A DNA stretch of 6,827 nt from Clostridia bacterium (GCA_017959485.1 JAGDAM010000102.1:1-6827); one strand, 5' to 3'. Shown: positions 1 through 6,827, counted from the stretch's first letter. Translations and numbers: made by a program. Notes: generated by a model not told the origin, from the sequence alone.

Positions 1-554
1 CGGGCGAGCAGGTCGATTATCGTAACGCTGTTTTCGTGATCGAGGTTGCCGGTCGGTTCGTCGGCAAGGATGAGTCCGGTCCCGGAGGCGAGAGCGCGCG
101 CGATAGCCACCCTCTGCTGCTCTCCGCCCGACATTGCCGCCGGGAATCTGCGCATGGTATCGGCGGGGATTCCGACGTCGGAAAGAAGCTCCTCCGCCCT
201 TTTCTCCGCGTCGCGGGAGTTCATTCCCTTCAGCTCCATCGGATACATCACGTTCTCGACGGCGGTCAGCAGCGGAAGCAGTCTGAAGCTTTGATAGATA
301 ACCGAAACGCAGTCGCGCCTGTACCTTTCAAGGTCGGTCCCTGAAGTCGGAACGCCTTCGTAGATCACCTGACCCTCCGCGGGCAGAGTGACGCCCGCCA
401 TCAGCGACAGAAGCGTGCTTTTCCCGCTTCCGGATTTCCCGACGATACCGTATATCTTTCCTTTTTCAAAAGAGCAGCTGACTCCCTTGAGCACGTCGAC
501 CGTGCGGTATTTCGTCCTGTAGCCGTATTTTACGTCTTTCAGTTCAAGAATCAT
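1..554 (-). CDS. ABC transporter ATP-binding protein, LolD/MacB type (3' end cut by window edge)
   Basis: This is the ATPase subunit that would power the FtsX-type permease encoded just upstream. It acts on the cytoplasmic face of the membrane and binds and hydrolyses ATP. Visible motifs, in order: Walker A GKSGSGKST (residues 39-47), Q-loop around Q88 (YQSFRLLPLLTAVENV), ABC signature MSGGEQQR (SGGEQ at 142-146), Walker B LILADE (161-166) and D-loop GNLD (169-172). The QSFxLLP...ENV and ADEPTGNLD wording is typical of the LolD/MacB/FtsE class. The start is ATG at 552-554, 4 nt after the permease stop, with an AAAGGGAA ribosome site 7 nt upstream. The frame stays open to position 1: 184 complete codons are visible. 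Family members usually have about 220-235 residues, so the last 40-50, including the switch histidine (H-loop), lie outside the window. The substrate cannot be read from the sequence. The family call is very secure. Confidence 0.96.
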   Translation of the reverse strand, partial: MILELKDVKYGYRTKYRTVDVLKGVSCSFEKGKIYGIVGKSGSGKSTLLSLMAGVTLPAEGQVIYEGVPTSGTDLERYRRDCVSVIYQSFRLLPLLTAVENVMYPMELKGMNSRDAEKRAEELLSDVGIPADTMRRFPAAMSGGEQQRVAIARALASGTGLILADEPTGNLDHENSVTIIDLLA

Positions 555-558
555 TACG

Positions 559-3500
559 TTATTCCCTTTCGCAGAGCACCGAAACGAGGTCGTCCCGCGA
601 CATGCGCTTCAGCGCGAACGCGCTGCCGATGAGATAACCCGCGAGGAAACCGGGCGAAAACAGATAATACGCGGAAAGCCCGGTTGCCAGAGCAAACACC
701 GCGACGGTCACAAGGGTTCCCGCGACCGAAAGCAGCGCCTGTTCGGTGAAGAAGATGCGGAAAATCTCCCGCGCGCTCTCGCCGATCGACCGCAGAGCGG
801 CTATCTCTTCCCGCCTTTTATGCATCGAGAGCCAGGAGAGAGCGGCTCCGGCGAGAAGGCAGAGCACCGATACCGCCGGAATGATCGTTTTAAGGTATCC
901 GACGTTCTTCTCTATCTTTTCCGCGCTGTCGCAGTATTCTGCGTCCTCAAGGATCGGATAGAGACGGTATCTTTCCGAGTCGTGGACCCGGGAAAAACCG
1001 GTGTCGCGCAGCCATTTCTTGGCTTCCCTGATCTTCAGCGTGTCGGCAAGCTCGAAGTAACCGCAGGACGCGGTGTTCCTTACCCGAAGATACGAGGCGC
1101 CCTCGCTTTTGAGCACGAGTATGCAGTTTTCGAATCTGGTAAAGACGGTGTCGCCGATCCAGTCGGCGTCGATTATTCCGACGACGGTATAGGTCTCGTG
1201 AATCATATCCTCGCTGACCAGCATATCGACCGAATCGCCGAGCCCGGCTTTGATCTTCAGTGACAGCTGACGTGAGATCACGAGGCCCCTGTCCCGCACG
1301 TCGGGCCCGACGTAGCGGATCATTCCGGGATGGAGGTATCCCCTCTCGCGGACCGCTTTTATCATCGCGGATTCATTTTCGAAAAACGACGGACCGTATC
1401 CGTCCAGCCACTCGACCGAGGCTGTCTGTCCCGAGGAAAAATCGGGAGTGTATTCGAGTTTCTCGGCGTAAACTATCCTCGGCATGACAGCCATATTCTC
1501 CTGAGCCGTTTCTCCGGTCGGTTTGCCGACGTTCATCCCGTCTTTGTAGGTATAGCCGCCGGACGTGGCGTAAACGAGATATCTGTCCGTCTGACAGTAA
1601 TGGAAGTTTTCAAAAAACTCGCTGTTTTCAAGCACCGACGTCATTGTCGAGGGCAAAACGAGATCGTATCTCGCCTTGCCGCTGTAATCGGTGAAGAAGC
1701 AGGTGATTTTCGTGTCTTTCCCGAGCTCGTCGAGCCGGGCGCGGTAATGCGCGAGCGCCAGCGCGGGAATGAGTACGAAAAGAGCCATCAAAGCGCAGAC
1801 GAGCGGAACCGAGTAGGTCCTCATTCCGCCGCGGACTATCGATATATACAGATATTTCCTTCCCGCGCCTTCGACACGCGGCACCGAGGCCGTCCGATTG
1901 CGGGCGGCTTTCTTTTTTTCTCTTCCGACTTTTGCCGCGGTCCGCCGCCGCTCTTTTCTGCCGATTCCCGACGTGATGCCGCGGGTAAAAAGCAGACAAA
2001 AGACTATGCCGGTCAGTGTGACCGCGAGAAAGATGGCCGGCGCGATCCGGAAGGGTATGCGTATCGAACCGGAGATCACCTTCACGACCCCGAGACTTCC
2101 GCTTGAATACAGATTGAGGACGGACGTTGCGCCCTCCATCGAGGCCGATATGATCAGATTAAGAAGATCGGACGCCAGCAGCGACAGCGAACATCCGGTA
2201 AACGAGGATATGACAAGAAGCAGGCCGCTCCCGGTCAGAACGTAAAGACGGATCTCACGCTTCGACGTGCCCATCATGAACATCGTCCCGATCGGCTCGC
2301 GCTGTCTGCCTATAAACAGAAACGCGAAAAGGAAAAGGACGGCGGTGCAGGCGACCGCTCCGATGGCGGTGACCGTCGCGGCGCTGAATCCGAGTTTTGA
2401 CAGCGCCTCCGTGACCGACGCGTAGCCCTGATCGTGAAACACGACCGACACTCCGTCTCCGACGAGCGACTGAATCTCTTTTTTCTGCTCGTAGGTAATA
2501 CCGTTCGAAAGGCGCAGCGTGCCGAGAGTGTATCCTGCGAAACCGACGTCGCCGCTGTTTTCGATATACGAAATATAAACGAGCGGAAGCGAATTGTCGA
2601 TCGCGGAGGAAAATCCGGTGATAAGACATCTTACCGTTTCGGTCCCCGTGTCACGGGTCTTCCAGAAGGAATCCTGAAGGTCGCCGCTCTCACGCGACGT
2701 CACCGCGATATCGACGGTATCCCCGACCGACAGTCCCGAGCGCAGCCCGATCGTCTCGGGGAGGACGCAGCAGACGGTGTTTTCGGCTTCCTCCCGCGTG
2801 TAGAGATGCCCCTCGGTGATTGCGTACTCCTTTTCGCCGAAGGGTTCGAGAAAGGACGGTTCGGGTGTTATTTTGCAGTACCAGGATCGACTTATCAGCG
2901 AATAGGACTCGGCCGCGTCGTAATAAAACGAAAGCTCGGGATGCTTTTCCGGTGAAATGTCGCCGTATCCGGTAATATCGAAAAAAGGCGGGCTCTCTTC
3001 GACCCCCGCCTCCCGGGCGGGACGGTTCAGGATTGACGTGACGTTCACCGGAATCATCCCGTAGGCGTTGCCGTTGGTATATCCGGTGATGATATAGGTC
3101 CTTCCGGTGACGAAAGGATACTCTCCCTCGCCCGACCAGTACAGCGGAACTACCGTCTCCTCCCGGACCGAATCGGCAAAGAGCACCTTTTTCGTCTTCG
3201 CGAGAGTGTTGTTCCAGAGCACCTCGACGACAATCACGACGGCTCTTCCCGCCTGCGTCCCGTCGATCGTCGTCCTGCTGAGCCCCGGGAAAGACACTGT
3301 GACCGTCCGTTCCCTGTCGGTCTCCAGAACGTAATCAAGCTTTTCAAGCGCGTCGAAATCGACTGCGGAGCGCGCCCCGAGGGCGTACCGGTCAAAGACG
3401 CCGCGCTCGGGATATCTTCCCGCGCGGTATTCGAGAACGGCGGTCGTGTAATACGACCGCCCGCATTCGTCGAGCATCAGCCGGCACATGGCGAAAAGCG

Positions 3501-3606
3501 CGACTCCGAGCGTCAGCGACGCCGAAACGACCGCTATGAGGAGAAAGAACAGAACGCTTTTCAGCGGGCTCCTCGTGACCGACCGTATACTGTTTCTGAC
3601 TATCAT
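559..3606 (-). CDS. Large FtsX/MacB-like ABC transporter permease with two ectodomains
   Basis: Membrane subunit of an ABC system of the FtsX/MacB (type VII) fold, 1015 residues. Predicted layout: TM1 about 17-42; ectodomain 1 about 43-405; TM2 about 408-433; TM3 about 453-487; TM4 about 520-542; a very basic cytoplasmic linker about 543-583 (KERRR, GREKKKAARNR); TM5 about 597-620; ectodomain 2 about 621-903; TM6 about 905-927; TM7 and TM8 about 955-998. After both TM2 and TM6 come the cytoplasmic FtsX-family coupling stretches (REPIGTMFMMGTSKREI at 436-452, RREEIAALRSIGESAREI at 931-948). The protein is therefore two FtsX-type halves in one chain. The start is ATG at 3604-3606, overlapping the stop of the DUF3810 gene; no clear Shine-Dalgarno precedes it, so translation is probably coupled. 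Such permeases export lipids, lipoproteins or peptides, or transmit force to cell-wall enzymes; nothing visible chooses among these. No membrane-fusion partner is seen here. Confidence 0.92.
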   Translation of the reverse strand: MIVRNSIRSVTRSPLKSVLFFLLIAVVSASLTLGVALFAMCRLMLDECGRSYYTTAVLEYRAGRYPERGVFDRYALGARSAVDFDALEKLDYVLETDRERTVTVSFPGLSRTTIDGTQAGRAVVIVVEVLWNNTLAKTKKVLFADSVREETVVPLYWSGEGEYPFVTGRTYIITGYTNGNAYGMIPVNVTSILNRPAREAGVEESPPFFDITGYGDISPEKHPELSFYYDAAESYSLISRSWYCKITPEPSFLEPFGEKEYAITEGHLYTREEAENTVCCVLPETIGLRSGLSVGDTVDIAVTSRESGDLQDSFWKTRDTGTETVRCLITGFSSAIDNSLPLVYISYIENSGDVGFAGYTLGTLRLSNGITYEQKKEIQSLVGDGVSVVFHDQGYASVTEALSKLGFSAATVTAIGAVACTAVLFLFAFLFIGRQREPIGTMFMMGTSKREIRLYVLTGSGLLLVISSFTGCSLSLLASDLLNLIISASMEGATSVLNLYSSGSLGVVKVISGSIRIPFRIAPAIFLAVTLTGIVFCLLFTRGITSGIGRKERRRTAAKVGREKKKAARNRTASVPRVEGAGRKYLYISIVRGGMRTYSVPLVCALMALFVLIPALALAHYRARLDELGKDTKITCFFTDYSGKARYDLVLPSTMTSVLENSEFFENFHYCQTDRYLVYATSGGYTYKDGMNVGKPTGETAQENMAVMPRIVYAEKLEYTPDFSSGQTASVEWLDGYGPSFFENESAMIKAVRERGYLHPGMIRYVGPDVRDRGLVISRQLSLKIKAGLGDSVDMLVSEDMIHETYTVVGIIDADWIGDTVFTRFENCILVLKSEGASYLRVRNTASCGYFELADTLKIREAKKWLRDTGFSRVHDSERYRLYPILEDAEYCDSAEKIEKNVGYLKTIIPAVSVLCLLAGAALSWLSMHKRREEIAALRSIGESAREIFRIFFTEQALLSVAGTLVTVAVFALATGLSAYYLFSPGFLAGYLIGSAFALKRMSRDDLVSVLCERE
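562..569 (-). promoter_or_regulatory. Ribosome binding site of the ABC ATPase gene
   Basis: On the minus strand the last codons of the permease gene contain AAAGGGAA, with 7 nt between it and the ATG at 552-554. This is a good Shine-Dalgarno match at normal spacing, so the ATPase has its own initiation signal as well as being placed for coupled translation. Confidence 0.7.
3603..3606 (-). other. ATGA stop/start overlap between DUF3810 gene and permease gene
   Basis: The minus strand reads ATGA here: the ATG of the permease and the TGA of the DUF3810 gene share two bases. This four-base overlap, with no convincing Shine-Dalgarno ahead of it, is the usual arrangement for termination-reinitiation coupling and suggests that the two proteins are made in linked amounts. 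Confidence 0.9.
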
Positions 3607-4751
3607 TGACCGGACCGGTCGGAATCTCTGTAGAAGGCGACGCAGAGATCGACCACCATACCGTAACTCTTGGTTCCGGGGGTGCCGTTAATCTTCAGAT
3701 AGGTGTCGTTTACCTTCTCCGAGACCGTAGCCACGACCGAGCGGCGGTATTTTGAGAAAAATCTGCCGTATGCGGTCATTTCCGCCCTTACCTCCGGTTC
3801 AAGCCGCCGCATGACCTCCGTATATCCGTCGGAATCCGCGGAATAGAGCGCGTTTACGACGTACTCGTACATATTGAGCGAGGCGGTATACCTGATATAG
3901 TCGTCGTCGGACTCGAGGCAGACGAGATAGGCGACGAAATTCGCCTCGTCCTCCCGGGCGATGCCGCGCTGATGAGCCATTTCGTGCGCCGCGGTAAACG
4001 GGAGAGTGTAGTCGGGCATGTTTATGTTAAGGTTCGCCTCGCCGGTGAAATAGGAATACATCCCGGTGATATGCGTGTAGGTCCAGGGCTCGCTGAGCAT
4101 CACCTGTTTTATCGGGGCGCGAAACGACTGGAGAAATGCGTACTTTTCACTCGCGGCTGCGAACGCGTCGCCCAGCTTCGAGGTCATTTCCGTGACGCCG
4201 TAGGGCATAACCGAGAATCCGTCCGCTCCGTAAGATATCTTTCCCGCATATGCGCCGATCTCGTCGGCGAGAATCTCCGCGGTTTTTTTGAGTTCCTCGG
4301 CGGAGACCTTGTCGTCGGTCATCCCGAGCTTCTCGTCAAGCCCGCTCCCCCGGTAGCCGGTGCCGAGCGTGAAAACGTATACACTGAAGAAAAGCGACAA
4401 AACCGAGAGAAGAGTCAGGCAGACGATTCCGGCGTTGTGCCAGCTGTCGGCCGCTTTCCGGGCGGCACGCACGATCACGAACAGAGCGATCGGGATAATC
4501 AGTATAACAATCAGTTCAATAAGCGAAAAAGGAAAAACGGCGGTCAGCCACGCCAGCAGCGCGCGCGGACCCGAGGCGACGCGGCGGCAGAAGAAGTCCG
4601 CGAAATCGGTGCTGAGGAAGCAGACTCCGAGAATGACCGCCGACAGGGCGAATATAATAAAAAAGACAACCGAACAGCGCGGCAGTTTGAGCTTTACGGG
4701 TTCGCCGCGGTTTTCGTCAGTCTTATTTTTGCGCAACAGTTTACCGGTCAT
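3603..4751 (-). CDS. DUF3810 family membrane protein, putative zinc metallopeptidase
   Basis: A 382-residue protein matching the DUF3810 family, which is known from Clostridia and Bacteroidota and has no settled function. The N-terminus (1-26) is basic and probably cytoplasmic. Membrane segments are predicted at about 27-47, 76-98 and 107-129, followed by a soluble domain of about 250 residues that should lie outside the cytoplasm. This domain carries HEMAH (256-260) followed by REDEANF (266-272), the HExxH...E pattern of zinc-dependent peptidases: H256 and H260 would bind zinc, E257 would be catalytic, and E269 or E267 the third ligand. Peptidase activity is inferred from this motif only. 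The start is ATG at 4749-4751, with a strong GGAGGA site 7 nt upstream. The gene begins 19 nt after the pseudouridine synthase stop and overlaps the permease start, placing it at the head of the membrane part of the operon. Confidence 0.9.
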   Translation of the reverse strand: MTGKLLRKNKTDENRGEPVKLKLPRCSVVFFIIFALSAVILGVCFLSTDFADFFCRRVASGPRALLAWLTAVFPFSLIELIVILIIPIALFVIVRAARKAADSWHNAGIVCLTLLSVLSLFFSVYVFTLGTGYRGSGLDEKLGMTDDKVSAEELKKTAEILADEIGAYAGKISYGADGFSVMPYGVTEMTSKLGDAFAAASEKYAFLQSFRAPIKQVMLSEPWTYTHITGMYSYFTGEANLNINMPDYTLPFTAAHEMAHQRGIAREDEANFVAYLVCLESDDDYIRYTASLNMYEYVVNALYSADSDGYTEVMRRLEPEVRAEMTAYGRFFSKYRRSVVATVSEKVNDTYLKINGTPGTKSYGMVVDLCVAFYRDSDRSGQ

Positions 4752-4758
4752 CGTCCGG

Positions 4759-4764
4759 TCCTCC
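4759..4764 (-). promoter_or_regulatory. Ribosome binding site of the DUF3810 gene
   Basis: The minus strand has GGAGGA, a near-perfect Shine-Dalgarno, 7 nt before the ATG at 4749-4751. It is the strongest such site in the window and fixes the start. It sits between two CCGG tetramers, with a third just after the ATG, so a short stem around it is possible. Confidence 0.85.
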
Positions 4765-4770
4765 GGTTTT

Positions 4771-5691
4771 TTATGAATTAAGAATACTATTGATTATTCC
4801 CGCCATATCGGGCGGAGGCGGGGAAACGAAGCACATCCTTCTGCCGTCTGCGGGATGGTCGAATTCGACCCGGCAGGCGTGCAGGGCGTGTCTCGCGATA
4901 AGGTCGCTCGGCTCGCCGTAGAACCGGTCGCCGAGCAGCGGGCATCCGAGAGAGGCCATATGGACCCGGATCTGGTGAGTCCGCCCGGTCAGGGTCTCTA
5001 CCGACAGAAGAGCCAGTTCACGGTCGGCGGACGCGGCAATCACGCGGTAGCGGGTGACCGCGGGAACGCCTCCCGACCCGACCGTGCGCATCAGGTTGCG
5101 CCCGTCCTCCCTGGCTATCGGAAGATCGACAGTTTCGTATCCGTCCGCCGACCGGCAGGGAGGGGCTCCGCGGGTTATCGCGAGATATCTTTTGGTCACG
5201 CCGTGAGAAGTCACCTGCCTGAAGAAGGATCCGGACGAAAGAAAATCGTTGGCAACGACAAGCAGACCCGAGGTATCCGAGTCCAGCCGGTAGGCGGCCC
5301 GCAAAACGAAATCTCGCCGGCCGGTATTCAATAGATGCAGCCAGGCGAGCGCGTTTGCGGCGGTATCGTACAGATGCCCGTGCACCGGGTGCGTCGGCAT
5401 GCCCGCCGGCTTGTCCGCCACGGTAACGTATCCGTCGCTCCAGACTATATCTATCGGCAGATCGGCCGGAACCGCGGGACTCGCGCCGGAATCGGTCTCC
5501 TCGCGCAGATCGAGCTCGATCACGTCGCCCTCGCTCAGCTGATACCTTACTGTAACGCGTTCACCGTTGACGGTTATCCCGCCGTCGCGGTACTTCAGCC
5601 GCTTGAGCGATCTCGTCGACATGCGGAGAGCGCCGCGCAGATAGTTCTTCAGGGGGACCGGCGGTCCGTGATAAACAAGAGTTCTTACCAT
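4771..5691 (-). CDS. RluA-family pseudouridine synthase with S4 domain
   Basis: Converts specific uridines in structured RNA, most likely 23S rRNA, to pseudouridine in the cytoplasm. The 306-residue length is normal for RluC/RluD-like members. An S4 RNA-binding domain spans about residues 14-60 (SLKRLKYRDGGITVNGERV followed by LSEGDVIEL). The catalytic domain shows DKPAGMPTHP (93-102), the active-site loop YRLDSDTSGLLVV (134-146) with catalytic Asp at D137, and LTGRTHQIRVHMASLGCPLLGD (234-255). In most relatives the residue before RLD is His, Asn or Gly; here it is Tyr. The start is ATG at 5689-5691, 21 nt after the obg stop; an in-frame ATG at residue 24 is too late because it would cut into the S4 domain. 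No Shine-Dalgarno is visible. The target position (RluC-, RluD- or other type) cannot be assigned, so no symbol is given. Confidence 0.95.
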   Translation of the reverse strand: MVRTLVYHGPPVPLKNYLRGALRMSTRSLKRLKYRDGGITVNGERVTVRYQLSEGDVIELDLREETDSGASPAVPADLPIDIVWSDGYVTVADKPAGMPTHPVHGHLYDTAANALAWLHLLNTGRRDFVLRAAYRLDSDTSGLLVVANDFLSSGSFFRQVTSHGVTKRYLAITRGAPPCRSADGYETVDLPIAREDGRNLMRTVGSGGVPAVTRYRVIAASADRELALLSVETLTGRTHQIRVHMASLGCPLLGDRFYGEPSDLIARHALHACRVEFDHPADGRRMCFVSPPPPDMAGIINSILNS

Positions 5692-5707
5692 TTTAAGGCA
5701 GGTAAAA
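5683..5707 (-). promoter_or_regulatory. Possible hairpin over the start codon of the pseudouridine synthase gene
   Basis: On the minus strand UUUUACC (5707-5701) can pair with GGUAAGA (5689-5683), giving seven pairs including one G-U around an 11-nt loop. The last base of the ATG lies in the stem and the first two in the loop. There is no Shine-Dalgarno in the 21-nt gap. The stem is AU-rich and probably weak, so a regulatory role is only suggested. Confidence 0.3.
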
Positions 5708-5712
5708 CGGCT

Positions 5713-6827
5713 TTATTTGACGTAATCGAATTCGAAATCGTATATCGAGACGGTGCAGCCGTCGGTGCAGCCCATCGCCTCGAGCTCGTCGATGACTCCG
5801 CTCTTGCGCAGCACCTTGCGGAAGAAATTGAGCGATTCGTAATCGTTGAAATTCACCTGTCCGCAAAGATTGAAGAGCCACTCGCCCTCGACGTAGAAGG
5901 TGTTTCCGACGCGGCGGTATTCGGTGTGCCGCTCGCCGCGGGAAGCCGTGTCCTCGGGGACGACCTCCGCCTCGTACACCTTTACCGGAGGCAGTTTTTC
6001 AAGCTCCGAGGCGACGAATTCGATAAGCTCGTCGAGTCCCTCTCCGGTCATTGCCGAAACGTAGAAGAAGGGACGTCCGAGCGACGCCGCGTACGCTTCG
6101 AGCTCCTTCGATTCGGGTGCGTTCCGGTCGGCCGAGTCGCATTTGTTGGCGACTATTATCTGAGGCCTGGAAAGCAGCTCCTCGCTGTATTTACCGAGTT
6201 CTCCGTCGATGACCTTCACGTCGTCGACCGGGATTCTGCCCTCGGCGCGCGAGACGTCGACGACGTGCAGAAAGAGCCGGCAGCGCTCGATATGACGCAG
6301 AAACTCATGCCCGAGCCCCTGTCCCTCCGACGCGCCCTCTATAAGCCCGGGGATGTCGGCGGCGACGAAGCCGCGGCCTCCTCCGTCCGACGGCAGCTCG
6401 ACGACACCGAGGTTGGGCGAAAGAGTCGTGAAATGATACTCGGCTATCTTCGGTCTCGCGGCGGAAATACCCGCGAGTATCGAGGATTTGCCGACGCTCG
6501 GCAGTCCGATAAGACCGACGTCGGCTATCATTTTAAGCTCGAGCAATACCTTTTTTTCTTCTCCGCGGGTACCCGATTTGGCGAACATCGGGACCTGTCT
6601 TGTCGGAGTGGCGAAGTGCCGGTTGCCCCAGCCGCCGCGTCCGCCGCGGCAGAGGATGAAATCGGCGCCGCCGTTCTCCGACATGTCGTGTATGACAAGG
6701 CCCGATTCGGCCTCCTTTACCACCGTTCCGGGCGGAACGAGTATGACGAGATCGTCGGCGGAGGCGCCGTGGAATTTCTTTCCGCTGCCATCGCCGCCGT
6801 TGCCGGCGATGAATTTTCTCTTGTACC
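5713..6827 (-). CDS. obg: Obg/CgtA GTPase (5' end cut by window edge)
   Basis: Essential GTPase that binds the large ribosomal subunit and acts in ribosome assembly and stress or growth control. The frame is open to the right edge: 370 codons are visible, beginning YKRKFIAGNGGDG, which in Obg proteins lies about 58 residues from the N-terminus, so the full protein would be near 428 residues. The GTG at 6721-6723 is an internal valine (PPGTVV), not the start. Visible parts, numbered from the first visible codon: the rest of the glycine-rich Obg fold (1 to about 100, with GGRGGWGN at about 60-67); the G domain with G1 GLPSVGKSS (107-115), G2 threonines in FTTLSPNLG (T133, T134), G3 DIPG (157-160), G4 NKCD (227-230) and G5 SA (257-258); then the OCT domain (about 289-370) ending in EFDYVK. 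The OCT domain has DGC (355-357) where DGD is usual. The stop is 21 nt before the pseudouridine synthase gene. Confidence 0.97.
   Translation of the reverse strand, partial: YKRKFIAGNGGDGSGKKFHGASADDLVILVPPGTVVKEAESGLVIHDMSENGGADFILCRGGRGGWGNRHFATPTRQVPMFAKSGTRGEEKKVLLELKMIADVGLIGLPSVGKSSILAGISAARPKIAEYHFTTLSPNLGVVELPSDGGGRGFVAADIPGLIEGASEGQGLGHEFLRHIERCRLFLHVVDVSRAEGRIPVDDVKVIDGELGKYSEELLSRPQIIVANKCDSADRNAPESKELEAYAASLGRPFFYVSAMTGEGLDELIEFVASELEKLPPVKVYEAEVVPEDTASRGERHTEYRRVGNTFYVEGEWLFNLCGQVNFNDYESLNFFRKVLRKSGVIDELEAMGCTDGCTVSIYDFEFDYVK

Noticed and set aside
1628..1999. Minus-strand open frame of 123 codons in another frame of the permease
   Set aside because: Very Arg-rich out-of-frame reading inside a continuous real gene. 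The frame at 2255-2629 is rejected for the same reason.
1330..2106. Plus-strand open frame of 258 codons opposite the permease gene
   Set aside because: It is antisense to the second half of the permease, Arg-rich, and has no family resemblance or convincing ribosome site.
2434..2955. Plus-strand open frame of 173 codons opposite the permease
   Set aside because: Shadow frame: low-complexity basic composition and no domain. The same reasoning covers the plus-strand frames at 820-1263 and 4855-5334.
3607..3620. GACCGGTC palindrome just before the permease start as an operator
   Set aside because: It lies within DUF3810 coding sequence (Asp-Arg-Ser), is only 8 bp, and similar CCGG-rich words are common in the window.
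4752..4775. A-run after the pseudouridine synthase stop as part of a terminator
   Set aside because: On the transcript strand the run is A-rich, not U-rich, and no GC stem precedes it. It leads straight into the ribosome site of the next gene.
3972..4781. Plus-strand open frame of 269 codons opposite the DUF3810 gene
   Set aside because: It lies antisense to a clear gene with an HExxH motif and good ribosome site. Its translation is rich in Arg, Gly and Glu with no recognisable domain, as expected for a shadow frame in GC-rich DNA.
6721..6723. GTG as the start codon of the Obg gene
   Set aside because: The 34 codons before it are open and encode the conserved Obg-fold residues YKRKFIAGNGGDG...VPPGT, so the gene begins beyond the right edge.

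Overview
The window is a compact block of protein-coding sequence in which every supportable gene lies on the minus strand, so transcription runs from the right edge to the left edge. The DNA is GC-rich. The proteins look like those of an anaerobic Clostridia-type Bacillota: an Obg GTPase with the C-terminal OCT domain, a DUF3810 membrane protein with an HExxH motif, and a large FtsX-type permease with its own ATPase. The lineage is inferred from protein style only; no rRNA or other decisive marker is present, and a genus cannot be named.

In transcription order the window holds: (1) obg/cgtA, cut by the right edge, with 370 codons visible; (2) a 306-residue RluA-family pseudouridine synthase, 21 nt downstream; (3) a 382-residue DUF3810 protein with three predicted membrane segments and an HEMAH motif, 19 nt further on; (4) a 1015-residue FtsX/MacB-like permease with two large ectodomains, whose start codon overlaps the DUF3810 stop (ATGA); (5) a LolD/MacB-type ABC ATPase, 4 nt after the permease stop, cut by the left edge after 184 codons. 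No gap exceeds 21 nt, and I see no terminator, internal promoter, tRNA, rRNA, CRISPR array, insertion sequence or long repeat.

The first two genes are housekeeping (ribosome-associated GTPase, RNA pseudouridylation). The last three form a tighter unit: permease plus ATPase make one ABC system, and the overlap with the DUF3810 gene suggests co-translation. The predicted active site of the DUF3810 protein and both permease ectodomains should face the same outer side of the membrane, so a functional link is plausible but unproven. I see no clear evidence of a wholly new system. The most notable points are the DUF3810/ABC coupling, the size of the unrecognised permease ectodomains, and the Shine-Dalgarno-less, possibly structured start of the pseudouridine synthase gene.
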